DNA of 41,895 bases from an uncultured SAR86 cluster bacterium. GTDB lineage: Bacteria; Pseudomonadota; Gammaproteobacteria; Magnimaribacterales; Magnimaribacteraceae. Numbering within the stretch: the stretch's first letter is position 1; every line of letters begins with the position of its first letter. This document shows, in pieces, positions 29,694 to 40,367 of this stretch. A program made the translations under genes and the position numbers. The DNA lies in NCBI GenBank assembly GCA_938075195.1, contig CALJGK010000054.1, positions 1-41,895 on the forward strand, written 5' to 3'. The notes under the pieces were generated by a model. It saw only the letters and a list, made by a program, of their open reading frames with translations. It searched no databases and was not told the origin of the DNA.

Positions 29694-32108
29694 ATGATTA
29701 AATTTTTTTCTAATAGTTTTATTTTCAAACTACTGAGTTTTGTTATAAAACCTTTGATTTCTGCCGATGTAAGACAAGAAGGTTCAGAAGATCTAGATTC
29801 CAATGTGGATATAGTCTATGCGTTATCATCCGATTCAATAATTGATTTAGTGGCATTAAATGAAATATGTAAAAGAAAAAATTTCGTAGAACCTTACAGT
29901 CAGTTAAATAACTCTAAACTCAGTAGGCTTATCTTCCTTAAAAATCCTAAATATATTGTTTCTGAGCAAAAATTTCAGCGACAAAAAACATATAATTTAG
30001 AAGAGATTTTAGAGCTCAAACAAAATATAACGCTAATCCCAGTCTCTATTTCATGGGGAAATAGACCTGATAAACAACAGTCTTTATTTAAGATACTCTT
30101 TTCTCCTTCATGGAGGCCCGCCGGATCAATTAAGAAAATATTCAAACTTATTGTTCATGGCCGAAACCTTATAATCCAATTTGAAAAAGGTCTAGCAATT
30201 AGAGATGAGGTAGACTTTACAAATTCGGACCAAAAAAACTCTTTAATTTTAGGAAGATATCTTAGGGCTGTCTTCAGAAAATCTAAACAAGCAATGCTTG
30301 GACCCGATATATCCCACAGAAGAACATTAGTTCAATCGCTTGTAAGGAATGTCCATGTCAGAGAAGAGATTAATCAATTATCTGATGGTAACAATGCAAG
30401 AAAAAGACAACTTTCAAAGAAAGCCTATAAATACGCAAATGAGATTTGTTCAAATTTAAGCTATCCAATTTTGAGCGTCTTGGACTCAGGATTTTCTTGG
30501 TTCTGGAATACAAGATATGAAGGGCTACATACCAGAAATCTTGAAAAGATTAGAGAAGTTTCTAAAGAAAACTCGTTAATCTATGTGCCTTGTCACAGAA
30601 GTCATATAGATTATTGTGCATTGACTTATTTACTCTATGAAAATGGACTAATGGTTCCTCAAGTAGCAGCTGGAAATAATCTCAATTTGCCATTAGTCGG
30701 TGGAATCCTAAGAGGAGCTGGTGCTGTATTTATGCGCAGATCCTTCATGAAAAATAAACTCTACAGTACCGTTTTTTTTGAGCATATAAGAGCTTTGATG
30801 ACACGCGGTAACTCCATCGAATTTTTTCCCGAAGGGGGCAGAAGCAGAACAGGACTGAGCCTCCCTTCTAGGCCCGGCTTATTATCATTGATTATCAGAA
30901 GCTTTGCATCTTTGAAAGAACAGAATGTAAAAGTAGTTCCTGTGTATATAGGTTATGAAAAAATTCTTGAAGGCCAAAGTTATTTGTCAGAATTAACAGG
31001 GGGTAAGAAAAAATCTGAAAGCATTCTGGATCCGTTTAGAGTTTTTGCAGACTTTCAGAATTATTTAGGGAATGCGTATTTAAATTTTTCTGAACCTATT
31101 GATCTTGATATTTTTTTAAAAGAACATGTTGGTGATAATTACAAAATATCTACACCGCAAGAAAAACCTGAGTGGTTAAAAGACACAACCAATAAGCTAG
31201 GCGAAAGTGTCATTAGGTCGATAAATAATTCTGTTGCCATTACTTCAACGAGTCTTTTTGCTACTGCTTTATTAACTGAACCTACACAGGCATTAAGCGA
31301 GGATGATCTTAAGAGAAGAATAAGTTTCTTTTTGAACTTAATCGAAAGCTCTACTGATTATAAAGATACATGGCTTACTCAAAATGATCCGCAAGAAATA
31401 GTTCTAAAAACGGAAAAATTAGGTTTTATCGAACCAATGATGATCGCTTCAAAAAAAGTATATCGACCTTCCTTAGATCAAGTGGCTACCCTTTCATTTT
31501 ATAAAAATAATATTAGTCATATTTTTATTCTTTATTCGTTGATTTGTGAATCGGTTAGATTTATACAGCAAGCCTCAAAAGAAGAAATTCTTAAGATTAT
31601 AGAAATGATTTACCCTATTTTTGCTAAAGATTTCCATTTAAAAAACGAATATTTAGATAGCCATGCTATCAATAGTGCTATTGAAGTATTACTTGATAAG
31701 GGGCTTTTAAAATTAGATGAGACCGCTAATATTTCTTCTCCGAAAGAGCGTGACCTAAATCACGAAGAATATATTGCGTTATCGAATCTATGTGAGCCAA
31801 GTTTAAAAAGATTTTATATAGCGATGAGTGTTATTTGGAATAAAGATAAAATCTCAAAAGAAGATTTCAAAGACGAGTGTAAGAAAATAGCTGAAAATCA
31901 AGAAATCATAGAGGGATGGGCTTATCCTGAATTTTCAGATAAAGCAAAATTTGATAATTTCCTATACATGATGATTAATGCAAAGTTTTTTAGAGAGGAT
32001 GATGAAGATTGTCTTTACGCTTCGAAGATTACAAAGCGAGCAAAAAAAGGTTACGAACAATTTTTTGACGAAGAGTTTATAAAATCAATAGACAAACAAC
32101 TCACTTAA
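29694..32108 (+). CDS. plsB: Glycerol-3-phosphate 1-O-acyltransferase PlsB
   Basis: YVPCHRSHIDYCALTYLLYENGL (HxxxxD), GAGAVFMRRSF, FFPEGGRSRTG, VVPVYIGYEKI; 804 aa. Confidence 0.96.
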   Translation: MIKFFSNSFIFKLLSFVIKPLISADVRQEGSEDLDSNVDIVYALSSDSIIDLVALNEICKRKNFVEPYSQLNNSKLSRLIFLKNPKYIVSEQKFQRQKTYNLEEILELKQNITLIPVSISWGNRPDKQQSLFKILFSPSWRPAGSIKKIFKLIVHGRNLIIQFEKGLAIRDEVDFTNSDQKNSLILGRYLRAVFRKSKQAMLGPDISHRRTLVQSLVRNVHVREEINQLSDGNNARKRQLSKKAYKYANEICSNLSYPILSVLDSGFSWFWNTRYEGLHTRNLEKIREVSKENSLIYVPCHRSHIDYCALTYLLYENGLMVPQVAAGNNLNLPLVGGILRGAGAVFMRRSFMKNKLYSTVFFEHIRALMTRGNSIEFFPEGGRSRTGLSLPSRPGLLSLIIRSFASLKEQNVKVVPVYIGYEKILEGQSYLSELTGGKKKSESILDPFRVFADFQNYLGNAYLNFSEPIDLDIFLKEHVGDNYKISTPQEKPEWLKDTTNKLGESVIRSINNSVAITSTSLFATALLTEPTQALSEDDLKRRISFFLNLIESSTDYKDTWLTQNDPQEIVLKTEKLGFIEPMMIASKKVYRPSLDQVATLSFYKNNISHIFILYSLICESVRFIQQASKEEILKIIEMIYPIFAKDFHLKNEYLDSHAINSAIEVLLDKGLLKLDETANISSPKERDLNHEEYIALSNLCEPSLKRFYIAMSVIWNKDKISKEDFKDECKKIAENQEIIEGWAYPEFSDKAKFDNFLYMMINAKFFREDDEDCLYASKITKRAKKGYEQFFDEEFIKSIDKQLT

Positions 32109-32844
32109 GATTGTACAGGTCGAATCTAACAACCTTACCTTCAATTGAAGTGGTTGGTTTTATACCTTCTAAATACTCCATATTTTTATGCCGTTTGACC
32201 ACCACTCTATGATTTGCTTTCTCTAAAGAATTCTTTAAAAGGTTTTTGTCATTCTCTGAGGATGATAGATCCCTAAGGGCTTGCATATGTTTCTTTGCCT
32301 TTGATTTATAAACACCCTGGAACATTGGATCGATATAGATCAAATCAAAATTTTTATTATTATTGAGGTACTCTAAATTATCTAAGTTATAGACTCTGAT
32401 CTTGCTAAGCAGCTGAATAACCCTGTAATCATTCACTTTTTTTAAACCGTCTTTTAAGATATTAAAAACCCATTTTTCTTTTTCAATCAACACCAAAGAG
32501 AGACACCGCTCTGACTTTGCGATCTCAAATGCATCCTTACCAAAACCTGCAGTCAGATCAACGCATGAGAAATTATTGGGCAAGCCCTTTAAAGTCCTTC
32601 TTAGAAGACGATCATCATAATTATCTATCCAATCATCAAAATTAGAATAAATAGGTTTTGAGGTTTTTTTTAAACCTTTTTGAAGAAAAATCCTTTCAGC
32701 AGAGCATACTAGAAAATAATCATCTTCATATTCAGGATTATATTTGGACGAATAATCCTTAAAAATATCTAACTTAAGTTTCACTGATAGCTCCTTAGCC
32801 TTCTCATGGAGCACATTTGAATCAAAGGCAAGATACAGATTCAT
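32101..32844 (-). CDS. rsmJ: 16S rRNA (guanine-1516-N2)-methyltransferase RsmJ
   Basis: CVDLTAGFGKDAFEIA, DLIYIDPMFQGVYKSKAKKHMQALRDL, NHRVVVKRHKNMEYL. Confidence 0.88.
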   Translation of the reverse strand: MNLYLAFDSNVLHEKAKELSVKLKLDIFKDYSSKYNPEYEDDYFLVCSAERIFLQKGLKKTSKPIYSNFDDWIDNYDDRLLRRTLKGLPNNFSCVDLTAGFGKDAFEIAKSERCLSLVLIEKEKWVFNILKDGLKKVNDYRVIQLLSKIRVYNLDNLEYLNNNKNFDLIYIDPMFQGVYKSKAKKHMQALRDLSSSENDKNLLKNSLEKANHRVVVKRHKNMEYLEGIKPTTSIEGKVVRFDLYNLK

Positions 32845-33641
32845 TAAAATAAAAAATATATTAAAAAGGTCCCCAAAATCATTCTATAAATAATGAAAGG
32901 CAAAAAACCTATTCTGTTAATAAACCTTATAAAGAAATCAATCGTCGCATAAGCTATTAAAAACGAAATAAAAATCCCAAGTAAATTAAACTCTGCATAG
33001 CTCAATAAATCTTTCCATTCAGCGGTTAAAAGAAGATAAGAGGCTATGGCGCCTATGGTCGGAATAGCCAGTAAAAAACTAAATCGAGATGCGGTCTGAT
33101 TATCAAAGCCTAAAAAGAGAGCTGCTGAAATTGTAATGCCCGACCTTGAAGTCCCGGGGATAAGAGATAATGATTGGAATAGCCCTATCACCAATGCATC
33201 TATAGTCGATATATCTGATAAATCTTTCTTTGTTTGAGGTTTGAAAGTTGCTAAGTATAAAACCATGGCAAAGAAGATAGTGGTAAAAGCTATAATCAGA
33301 CTTGTTCTTAAATAAACATCTATAAAGTCTACTAAAATATACCCTAGAATAAGTGTAGGCATGGAGCTAATGATTAAATTCCTAGAAAGTTGATTTCTTA
33401 TTAACGAACGGTCTTTAATAATTGATCTAAATATTTCTTTTATATCGGATTTAAAGTAAAACATCACAGCAATTAGAGTCCCTAGATGCAAGGACACATC
33501 GTAAAAAAGATTTTGATTGCCTCCCGAAATCTCTGAAAAGAGTATTAAATGAGCTGAACTTGAAACAGGTAAGAACTCCGTCAATCCCTGAATAACAGCG
33601 AGAAGTATAGCTTCAAAATAATTCACTTTATTTTCTTCCAA
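32844..33641 (-). CDS. uppP: Undecaprenyl-diphosphatase (UppP/BacA type)
   Basis: AVIQGLTEFLPVSSSAHLILF, QSLSLIPGTSRSGITISAALFLGF. Confidence 0.96.
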   Translation of the reverse strand: MEENKVNYFEAILLAVIQGLTEFLPVSSSAHLILFSEISGGNQNLFYDVSLHLGTLIAVMFYFKSDIKEIFRSIIKDRSLIRNQLSRNLIISSMPTLILGYILVDFIDVYLRTSLIIAFTTIFFAMVLYLATFKPQTKKDLSDISTIDALVIGLFQSLSLIPGTSRSGITISAALFLGFDNQTASRFSFLLAIPTIGAIASYLLLTAEWKDLLSYAEFNLLGIFISFLIAYATIDFFIRFINRIGFLPFIIYRMILGTFLIYFLF

Positions 33642-34276
33642 CTATCTTCATTATTGAGATATATCGGTAAAAATTTTTCAGGTTCAACAAGCTGATCTTT
33701 ATTAATTCTCAAGTTTGTTATGCCTATAAGAGATGATGCTCTTGGAAATTCTTCTGGAAGGGAATCTTTTATGTCTGAATAAAGAGAGCATCCCTGCCCT
33801 ACAAAATAAGTATCGGCTGGATAGTTCTCCACTTGAAAAGATTCTATATCAATCAATGAAAATGTTGATTCTATGTCTCCTAAGTTGAATGAAGATTCTC
33901 CAACATAGACTTGGTTTGAGGCAGTCTCCAGAAGGGAAACCACAGTGTTGGCAGAAGTTCGTTTATGAACCTCTAATGCCAATAATTCTAAACTAGACAA
34001 TGTTATGCCTTTTAATCCATGCGCAAATGCGATGCCCTGAGCCACGGCGCAAGACAGTCTGATGCCGGTATATGAACCTGGTCCTGTACCAACTGAAACA
34101 GCGTTTAGTTCCTCATAATTCAACTCACTCTCTTCAAGGATATTGGTAATCACTCCCAGCAATTTTTCTGTGTGTTTTTTTGGTATGAATTCATGAAAAT
34201 TAAAAGTCTCAGAGCCCTTTGCAATAGATACAGAACAATTATCTGTAGAAGTTTCTATAGCAAGAATATTAGTCAA
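33623..34276 (-). CDS. tsaB: tRNA threonylcarbamoyladenosine biosynthesis protein TsaB
   Basis: ILAIETSTDNCSVSIAKG, VSVGTGPGSYTGIRLSCAVAQGIAFAHGLKGI. Confidence 0.95.
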   Translation of the reverse strand: MTNILAIETSTDNCSVSIAKGSETFNFHEFIPKKHTEKLLGVITNILEESELNYEELNAVSVGTGPGSYTGIRLSCAVAQGIAFAHGLKGITLSSLELLALEVHKRTSANTVVSLLETASNQVYVGESSFNLGDIESTFSLIDIESFQVENYPADTYFVGQGCSLYSDIKDSLPEEFPRASSLIGITNLRINKDQLVEPEKFLPIYLNNEDSWKKIK

Positions 34277-34924
34277 TTAATTCTTTAATTTGTAAAAAAT
34301 ATCTTCTGTTACTTGGTTAGGTGAAGAAGTACCAGAAACTTTTATATATTTCAAAGCATCATTAGAAGAAAGATTTGAATAAAATTCTATTAATGGCGAT
34401 GTTTGATCTTCATAAACTTTTAACCTGTCTTTTACGGTTTCAGGCTTGTCATCTTCTCTCTGTATCAAATCTTCTCCAGTGATATCGTCCTTACCTTCAG
34501 TCTTAGGGGGGTTATACACAATATGATAATTCCTACCAGATGCTGGGTGCATTCTTCTGCCGGACATACGATCGATGATAGTCTGATTTGGAACATCAAT
34601 CTCAACCACAGCCTCTATTTTGATATTTCTTTCTATCAATGCTTCTGCTTGAGGAATAGTTCTTGGAAAACCATCGAATAAGAAACCTCCTGAACAATCA
34701 GGCGCTGTAATTCTTTCTTCTACTAAGCCAATTATGACTTCATCAGAAACTAGGATACCCGCATCCATAAGAGATTTAGCTTCCAACCCAAGCTCTGTTC
34801 CAGCCTCAATGGCTTCTCTCAGCATATTGCCTGTAGAAATATGAGGAATACTATACTCCTGACAAATCGACTCTGCTTGAGTGCCTTTACCGGCTCCTGG
34901 AGGACCTAAAAGTATTATTTTCAT
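34277..34924 (-). CDS. adk: Adenylate kinase
   Basis: [69 protein letters not shown]. Confidence 0.97.
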   Translation of the reverse strand: MKIILLGPPGAGKGTQAESICQEYSIPHISTGNMLREAIEAGTELGLEAKSLMDAGILVSDEVIIGLVEERITAPDCSGGFLFDGFPRTIPQAEALIERNIKIEAVVEIDVPNQTIIDRMSGRRMHPASGRNYHIVYNPPKTEGKDDITGEDLIQREDDKPETVKDRLKVYEDQTSPLIEFYSNLSSNDALKYIKVSGTSSPNQVTEDIFYKLKN

Positions 34925-35310
34925 ATTTCTTCTCCTACTACAAATGCCGTAGATGTGTTTTTTGTATCTGTTATAGATACTGTTATATTTTTTATATTTA
35001 AGTCTCTTGCGATTTCTCTTGTTTTGCCTAATAAATTAATAAATGGCCTGCCTTTTTCACTTCTTAAGACCTCAATTTCTTTCATAGAAACGCCTTGAGT
35101 AAAACCTAAACCCAGCACTTTAGACAATGCTTCTTTACATGCAAAATTATTTGATAAATAGCGTATTTTAGAAAAATTATTAGGCTTCTTAGTCAGTTCT
35201 CTTTTCTCAGAGGAGCTTAAAATCTTCTCTTGAAATCTTTGTCCATGTTTAGCATAAATTTTTGAAATCCTGTCTTTTTCTACTGAGTCAATTCCTATTC
35301 CTTTAATCAT
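34921..35310 (-). CDS. acpS: Holo-[acyl-carrier-protein] synthase
   Basis: [51 protein letters not shown]. Confidence 0.94.
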   Translation of the reverse strand: MIKGIGIDSVEKDRISKIYAKHGQRFQEKILSSSEKRELTKKPNNFSKIRYLSNNFACKEALSKVLGLGFTQGVSMKEIEVLRSEKGRPFINLLGKTREIARDLNIKNITVSITDTKNTSTAFVVGEEI

Positions 35311-35311
35311 T

Positions 35312-36037
35312 TCAATGGTTCTTGGTTAAGTATTTTCTTATGTTAAGAGATTTATTGCCTAGATGATAATCCAAGGCTATTCTCATTATAGTCTTAGAGC
35401 TATTTCTTACAGCTTGTTTTTCAAATCTACCTTCATAAAAATCAATTATATCTCGACCTGAAAAAGATATTTTTGATTGATTGCCGGCATGTATCTTTGT
35501 AAATCCCTTATTTGGATCAAATCTATAGTTTGTATCTTCTTGTATATTTTCGTTGGTTTCTGCATCTCTAATCAAATCTATTCCATATCCCATTTCTTGA
35601 AGTAAAGTCATTTCAAAATCTCTTAAAAGCATCTCCAAATCTTCATCATGATCTTTTTTAGAAATACTCTCTAAAAAAAAATGATATTTATCAAAGATAG
35701 TTAAATGTGGGTCATCTTTTTCAGTTGCCTTTGTGATGAGCTCATTAATGTATACAAGTGAATTAAGAAAGTTGCCACTTGAAATTGGGTAATGGTCTAA
35801 TATCTCGGCAGACGAAAGTGTTTTCAAATCGCTCTTACCTGCAAGAGATATTGATAACTTTGAAAAAGGTGTCAGCACACTTCGTAGAGGACTTTTTGGT
35901 CTTTTAGCACCTTTTGCGACTGCATTTATTCTTCCGTATGATCGGGTAAAAAAGTCTACGATTAAACTTGTTTCTTGATACGGCCTTGTATGTAATACAA
36001 AAGCAGGCTCCAATGAAATTCTATTTGCTGAGATCAT
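35312..36037 (-). CDS. recO: DNA repair protein RecO
   Basis: PAFVLHTRPYQETSLIVDFFTRSYGRINAVAKGAKRPKSPLRSVLTPFSKL. ORF track starts at 36079; the M at 36037 (MISANRISLEPAFVLH) better matches RecO N-termini and reduces overlap with era to 17 bp. Confidence 0.9.
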   Translation of the reverse strand: MISANRISLEPAFVLHTRPYQETSLIVDFFTRSYGRINAVAKGAKRPKSPLRSVLTPFSKLSISLAGKSDLKTLSSAEILDHYPISSGNFLNSLVYINELITKATEKDDPHLTIFDKYHFFLESISKKDHDEDLEMLLRDFEMTLLQEMGYGIDLIRDAETNENIQEDTNYRFDPNKGFTKIHAGNQSKISFSGRDIIDFYEGRFEKQAVRNSSKTIMRIALDYHLGNKSLNIRKYLTKNH

Positions 36038-36914
36038 ATCCCATTGATGGCAGAACAGATTCATTATCTGACCAACCACTTTTAACCTTTACCCAAATTT
36101 TTAACATAACTTTAGAATCTAAAAGCTCTTCCAATTCTTTTCTTGAGGCAGTGCCTATCGATTTTAACCTGGAACCGGACTGCCCTATTAGCATGCCTTT
36201 TTGGCTTTGTTTTTCGACATAAATCACTGAATCTATATGGGTAATATTTTTATTCAGTGTGAACTTTTCAATGGCAACGCTTATACGGTAAGGTAATTCA
36301 TCGCCTAAACGCATAATACATTTTTCCCTTATAACTTCACTGGCTAAAAACTTCTCTGAAATATCGGTAACTTGCTCTTCGGGATACAAGTGTTCTCCGT
36401 GTGGTAGTTTAATAATAATGGAATTAATAAGGTCCTCCACACCGTTACCCTTTAAGGCTGATATTGGAATTATATTGGTAAATATATTTTCATCACTGCG
36501 TTCTTGGATGAAAGGAAGAAGCAGATTTTTATCTTCTAATTTATCAGTTTTGTTGATTACCAAAATGATAAAAGTTTCTTTAGAAATTGATTGAATACGA
36601 CTTAGGTCTTCTTCGCTCCAGCGCAAGCTATCTAAAACATACAGGACTATATCTACTCCCCTCATGGCGTTAGAAGCAACCTTATTCATGTAACGATTGA
36701 GTGCTCTCTTTTCTCCAGTGTGGAAGCCAGGAGTATCAACAAATATTATCTGATTGTGTCCTTCTGTTTTAATGCCCAAAAACCTATGTCTTGTTGTTTG
36801 CGGTTTTCTGGATGTAATCGCTATTTTCTGGCCAAGAATCTTATTCAGTAGGGTTGATTTACCAGCATTTGTTTTACCAACAATAGAGACATAGCCTGAT
36901 TTCAGTTCGTTCAT
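36021..36914 (-). CDS. era: GTPase Era
   Basis: GYVSIVGKTNAGKSTLLNKILGQKIAITSRKPQTTRHRFLGI, DTPGFH, NKTDKL, KH-domain QKGMLIGQSGSRLKSIGTASRKELEELL. Confidence 0.97.
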   Translation of the reverse strand: MNELKSGYVSIVGKTNAGKSTLLNKILGQKIAITSRKPQTTRHRFLGIKTEGHNQIIFVDTPGFHTGEKRALNRYMNKVASNAMRGVDIVLYVLDSLRWSEEDLSRIQSISKETFIILVINKTDKLEDKNLLLPFIQERSDENIFTNIIPISALKGNGVEDLINSIIIKLPHGEHLYPEEQVTDISEKFLASEVIREKCIMRLGDELPYRISVAIEKFTLNKNITHIDSVIYVEKQSQKGMLIGQSGSRLKSIGTASRKELEELLDSKVMLKIWVKVKSGWSDNESVLPSMGYDLSK

Positions 36915-37567
36915 TTGCTTTCAATCAACTTCAACATATTTCTTGCTGCATCCAATTCGGCTTTCTTTCTTGTCTTGCCTTCACCGTGAGATATTAAATC
37001 ATCGGCGTCTACAAAACATGAAATTTGGAAGTGTTTATTTACCTTATTTTTTGAGTCGTTACTTAATACGTATCGTGGTAAAGATTTATATTTCTTTTGA
37101 AGTAATTCTTGTAGAGTTGATTTTGAATCTTTCAATTCCTTTTCTTCTACAAGCCCAAGAAAATTATCTTGAAATAATTTGTCTAAAACTTCTATTGTTC
37201 TAGCATAGCTTGAATCTAGAAAAATAGCCCCTATGATTGCCTCTAGTACGTTTCCAAGAATAGAATTTTCTTCTAGAGTCTCGCCTTTTCCTAGTCTTAT
37301 ATGATCTGAAAGGCCAATTTTAGTAGCCACTAATTGAAGATTTTCTCTACTGACAATACTGGCCTTAAAGCGAGTTAATTTTCCTTCTTTAAGATTCTCA
37401 TAAGAATCAAATAGCCTTTCAGAAACATAAAGATTTAAAACAGCATCTCCAAGAAACTCAAGTCTTTCATTATTTATTGAAGAGAAACTCTTATGCGTTA
37501 ATGCTAACTCAATTAATTTATCATCTGTAAATTCATAATCTATACGAGGGAATGGTATATTTGTCAT
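36911..37567 (-). CDS. rnc: Ribonuclease III
   Basis: ALTHKSFSSINNERLEFLGDAVLNLYVSERL, NVLEAIIGAIFLDSSY, C-terminal dsRBD. Confidence 0.97.
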   Translation of the reverse strand: MTNIPFPRIDYEFTDDKLIELALTHKSFSSINNERLEFLGDAVLNLYVSERLFDSYENLKEGKLTRFKASIVSRENLQLVATKIGLSDHIRLGKGETLEENSILGNVLEAIIGAIFLDSSYARTIEVLDKLFQDNFLGLVEEKELKDSKSTLQELLQKKYKSLPRYVLSNDSKNKVNKHFQISCFVDADDLISHGEGKTRKKAELDAARNMLKLIESK

Positions 37568-38547
37568 TGAATTTTTGTATTTCTAGAAAAGCTTGGTAAT
37601 TCAGAGAAAGATCTCCATTGCATCCATATGTAGTCTGCCCTTCCAATTAAGTAATCTTCAGAAAAGTAACCCCATGCCCTACTGTCGAGACTATTATCTC
37701 TATTATCTCCGATTGCAAGATAACTTCCATCAGGTACCTTCCATTGATGTTGGGCGTAATCGCTAAGACCTAAAGTTCTGATTACATGAACGCCTTGATC
37801 TAAAGTTTCCTTGATCAAATTTTCTTGAGAGCTAGATGAAATTACTTCTTGTCTTAATTTTTTTCCGTTGACCCATATTTCATATCCCTTTATTTCAATA
37901 TTATCTCCGGGAATACCAATTATTCTTTTGACAAATTTAATCCCAAGAGGAACACATCTACTCTCCTGTAAGTTTTTAAATTTTGACAAGAATAGTTGAC
38001 TTTCTGCAGTTGAAAGGTCTGCAAGGTCTGGTCTAGCATCAGTTGGTTTAGTTTCACATAAGGTATGAGGCGGGATAAAAACTGCAACATCATTTCTATC
38101 TGGGGGGCTTAATTCAGTTAACAAGTAATTAGTTCCTGGAAACTTCAGTCCATAGGCATGTTTGTTAACAAGTACAAAATCACCTACCTGTAGCCCGGGA
38201 ACCATAGATCTACTTGGAATCTGGTATGGCTCATAAGCAAAAGATCTTATGCAGGTTATGATCAGTAATATAAAAAAATAAGATTTGCTCTCTTTTCTTA
38301 GATCATCGAGTTCTATTATCCTTCCAAGGAACCATGATAAAGCTGCTAATAAAGTAGCTACAGCAAGAACCAATCCAAAATCTAGATTCAACTTAAAGAC
38401 TCTATATAGAATAAATAAGGCTATCAGGAACATTGCTCCGCTGACAATATCTCGCAATCTAGACTCTCGGCTTCTTGTAAACTTAATCCAAAGAATAAAA
38501 AAGAATGACTCAACTAACAGAGATAAAGCGATTCCAGTATCAAACAT
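37564..38547 (-). CDS. lepB: Signal peptidase I
   Basis: YQIPSRSMVPGLQVGDFVLVNKHAYGLKFP, FVKRIIGIPGDNIEI, YLAIGDNRDNSLDSRAWGYF. Confidence 0.96.
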   Translation of the reverse strand: MFDTGIALSLLVESFFFILWIKFTRSRESRLRDIVSGAMFLIALFILYRVFKLNLDFGLVLAVATLLAALSWFLGRIIELDDLRKESKSYFFILLIITCIRSFAYEPYQIPSRSMVPGLQVGDFVLVNKHAYGLKFPGTNYLLTELSPPDRNDVAVFIPPHTLCETKPTDARPDLADLSTAESQLFLSKFKNLQESRCVPLGIKFVKRIIGIPGDNIEIKGYEIWVNGKKLRQEVISSSSQENLIKETLDQGVHVIRTLGLSDYAQHQWKVPDGSYLAIGDNRDNSLDSRAWGYFSEDYLIGRADYIWMQWRSFSELPSFSRNTKIQ

Positions 38548-38548
38548 A

Positions 38549-40333
38549 TTAGTCCTTGACCCTCAAAACAGATAAAAATGCATCTTGAGGTACTTCTACT
38601 CTTCCGATATTCTTCATTCTTTTCTTACCTGCCTTTTGCTTTTTCTGAAGTTTCATTTTTCTAGTGACATCACCACCATATAGTTTAGCAGTTACATCCT
38701 TGCGATAAGCTTTAACAGTCTGTCTTGAGATAATTTTTGCTCCTATTGCAGCCTGAATAGCTACATCAAACTGCTGTCTCGGAATAACTTCTTTCAATGC
38801 TTCTGTAAATTGAATGCCTTTTGAATTTGCCACTGATCGATGTGCCATGTAAGCAAGCGCATCAACTTTATCTCCATTGAGCAGAACGTCTAATTTGATT
38901 ACATCTGACTCTTCATATCTATCAAGGGCATAATCCAAAGAGGCATAACCTTTGCTTACAGATTTCAGTCGGTCAAAAAAATCGACAACAATTTCACTCA
39001 ACGGTATGTCATAAGTTAACTCTGCCTGACCCCCAACATATCTCATATTTATTTGCTTGCCTCGCCTATCATTACAAAGTTTCATGACAGAGCCGATATA
39101 AGTATCTGGAACAAGAATATTTGCCCTAGCTATTGGTTCTAAAATAGCTTTTATTTTAGATGTTTCGGGTAATGCGCTTGGATTTTCTACCCTTTTTACT
39201 TCTCCATCAGTAGCAATCACTTCATAAGCCACTGTTGGTGCTGTTGCAATAAGATCCATTCCATATTCTCTATTGAGTCTTTCTGAGATAATCTCCATGT
39301 GCAAGGTCCCTAAAAACCCGCACCTAAAACCAGCACCTAATGCTTCTGAGTGTTCAGGTTCATATTGCAGCGAAGCGTCATTCAAACATAGCTTTTCTAG
39401 CGCTTCTCTAAACGCCTCAAAATCATCTGAGCTTTGAGGAAACAATGCAGCATAGACTTGGGGGTTAACCTCTTGAAATCCCTCAAGGTTTAGCGTTCCA
39501 GAATTAGCTTTTATAATTGTATCTCCTACAGGAGCACCTCTTATTTCCTTAATACTTGCACAAATAAATCCAACTTCACCAGAATGTAGTACATTGAGAT
39601 CTTCTATCTTTGGAGTGAAGACACCGATTTTATCTACTGTATGAGTTTCTTTTTTTGAAAATATTTCTATTTTTTCACCCTTAGATATTTTTCCTTTAAC
39701 AACCCTTACTAAGGATACAACCCCCAAATAATTATCAAACCAGGAGTCTATAATTGAAGCCTGTAAAGGTTCTTCGGTGTTTACTTCAGGAGGTGGTACC
39801 AACTTTACTACTTGCTCGAGAACCTCTTTAATGCCTGTGCCATTCTTTGCACTAATGGAAGGTGCTTCTGAAGCATCCACACCAATAATTTCTTCAATTT
39901 CTTTTTTTATTCTTTCAGGATCTGATTGAGCTAAATCAATTTTATTTAAAACAGGAATTATGGTTAAGCCTTCTTCTACAGCGTTATAGCAAGTAGATAA
40001 AGTCTGAGCCTCTACACCTTGAGAAGCATCAACTAAAAGGATTGCACCTTCGCATGCTGAAAGCGATCTTGAAACCTCGTAAGAGAAATCAACATGACCA
40101 GGTGTGTCGATTAGGTTGAATTGATAAAGCTCCCCATCTTCTGCCAAGTATTCTAGGTTAACTGTTTGGGACTTTATGGTAATCCCTCTTTCTTTTTCTA
40201 GCTCTAAAGTATCTAGAACTTGAGAAGTCATTTCTCTATCAGAAAGCCCACCACATAACTCTATAATCCTATCAGCAAGGGTTGATTTGCCATGATCAAT
40301 ATGGGCGATTATTGAGAAATTTCTTATATTCAT
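38549..40333 (-). CDS. lepA: Elongation factor 4 (LepA)
   Basis: [66 protein letters not shown]-terminal [33 protein letters not shown]. Confidence 0.98.
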   Translation of the reverse strand: MNIRNFSIIAHIDHGKSTLADRIIELCGGLSDREMTSQVLDTLELEKERGITIKSQTVNLEYLAEDGELYQFNLIDTPGHVDFSYEVSRSLSACEGAILLVDASQGVEAQTLSTCYNAVEEGLTIIPVLNKIDLAQSDPERIKKEIEEIIGVDASEAPSISAKNGTGIKEVLEQVVKLVPPPEVNTEEPLQASIIDSWFDNYLGVVSLVRVVKGKISKGEKIEIFSKKETHTVDKIGVFTPKIEDLNVLHSGEVGFICASIKEIRGAPVGDTIIKANSGTLNLEGFQEVNPQVYAALFPQSSDDFEAFREALEKLCLNDASLQYEPEHSEALGAGFRCGFLGTLHMEIISERLNREYGMDLIATAPTVAYEVIATDGEVKRVENPSALPETSKIKAILEPIARANILVPDTYIGSVMKLCNDRRGKQINMRYVGGQAELTYDIPLSEIVVDFFDRLKSVSKGYASLDYALDRYEESDVIKLDVLLNGDKVDALAYMAHRSVANSKGIQFTEALKEVIPRQQFDVAIQAAIGAKIISRQTVKAYRKDVTAKLYGGDVTRKMKLQKKQKAGKKRMKNIGRVEVPQDAFLSVLRVKD

Positions 40334-40367
40334 CGAATGAGTCTTAGCGATTATTGAGCTAAGAAAT

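Noticed and set aside
36038-36079. Upstream RecO start (MVGQIMNLFCHQWD)
   Set aside because: It would overlap era by 59 bp; the internal M at 36037 matches known RecO N-termini better.
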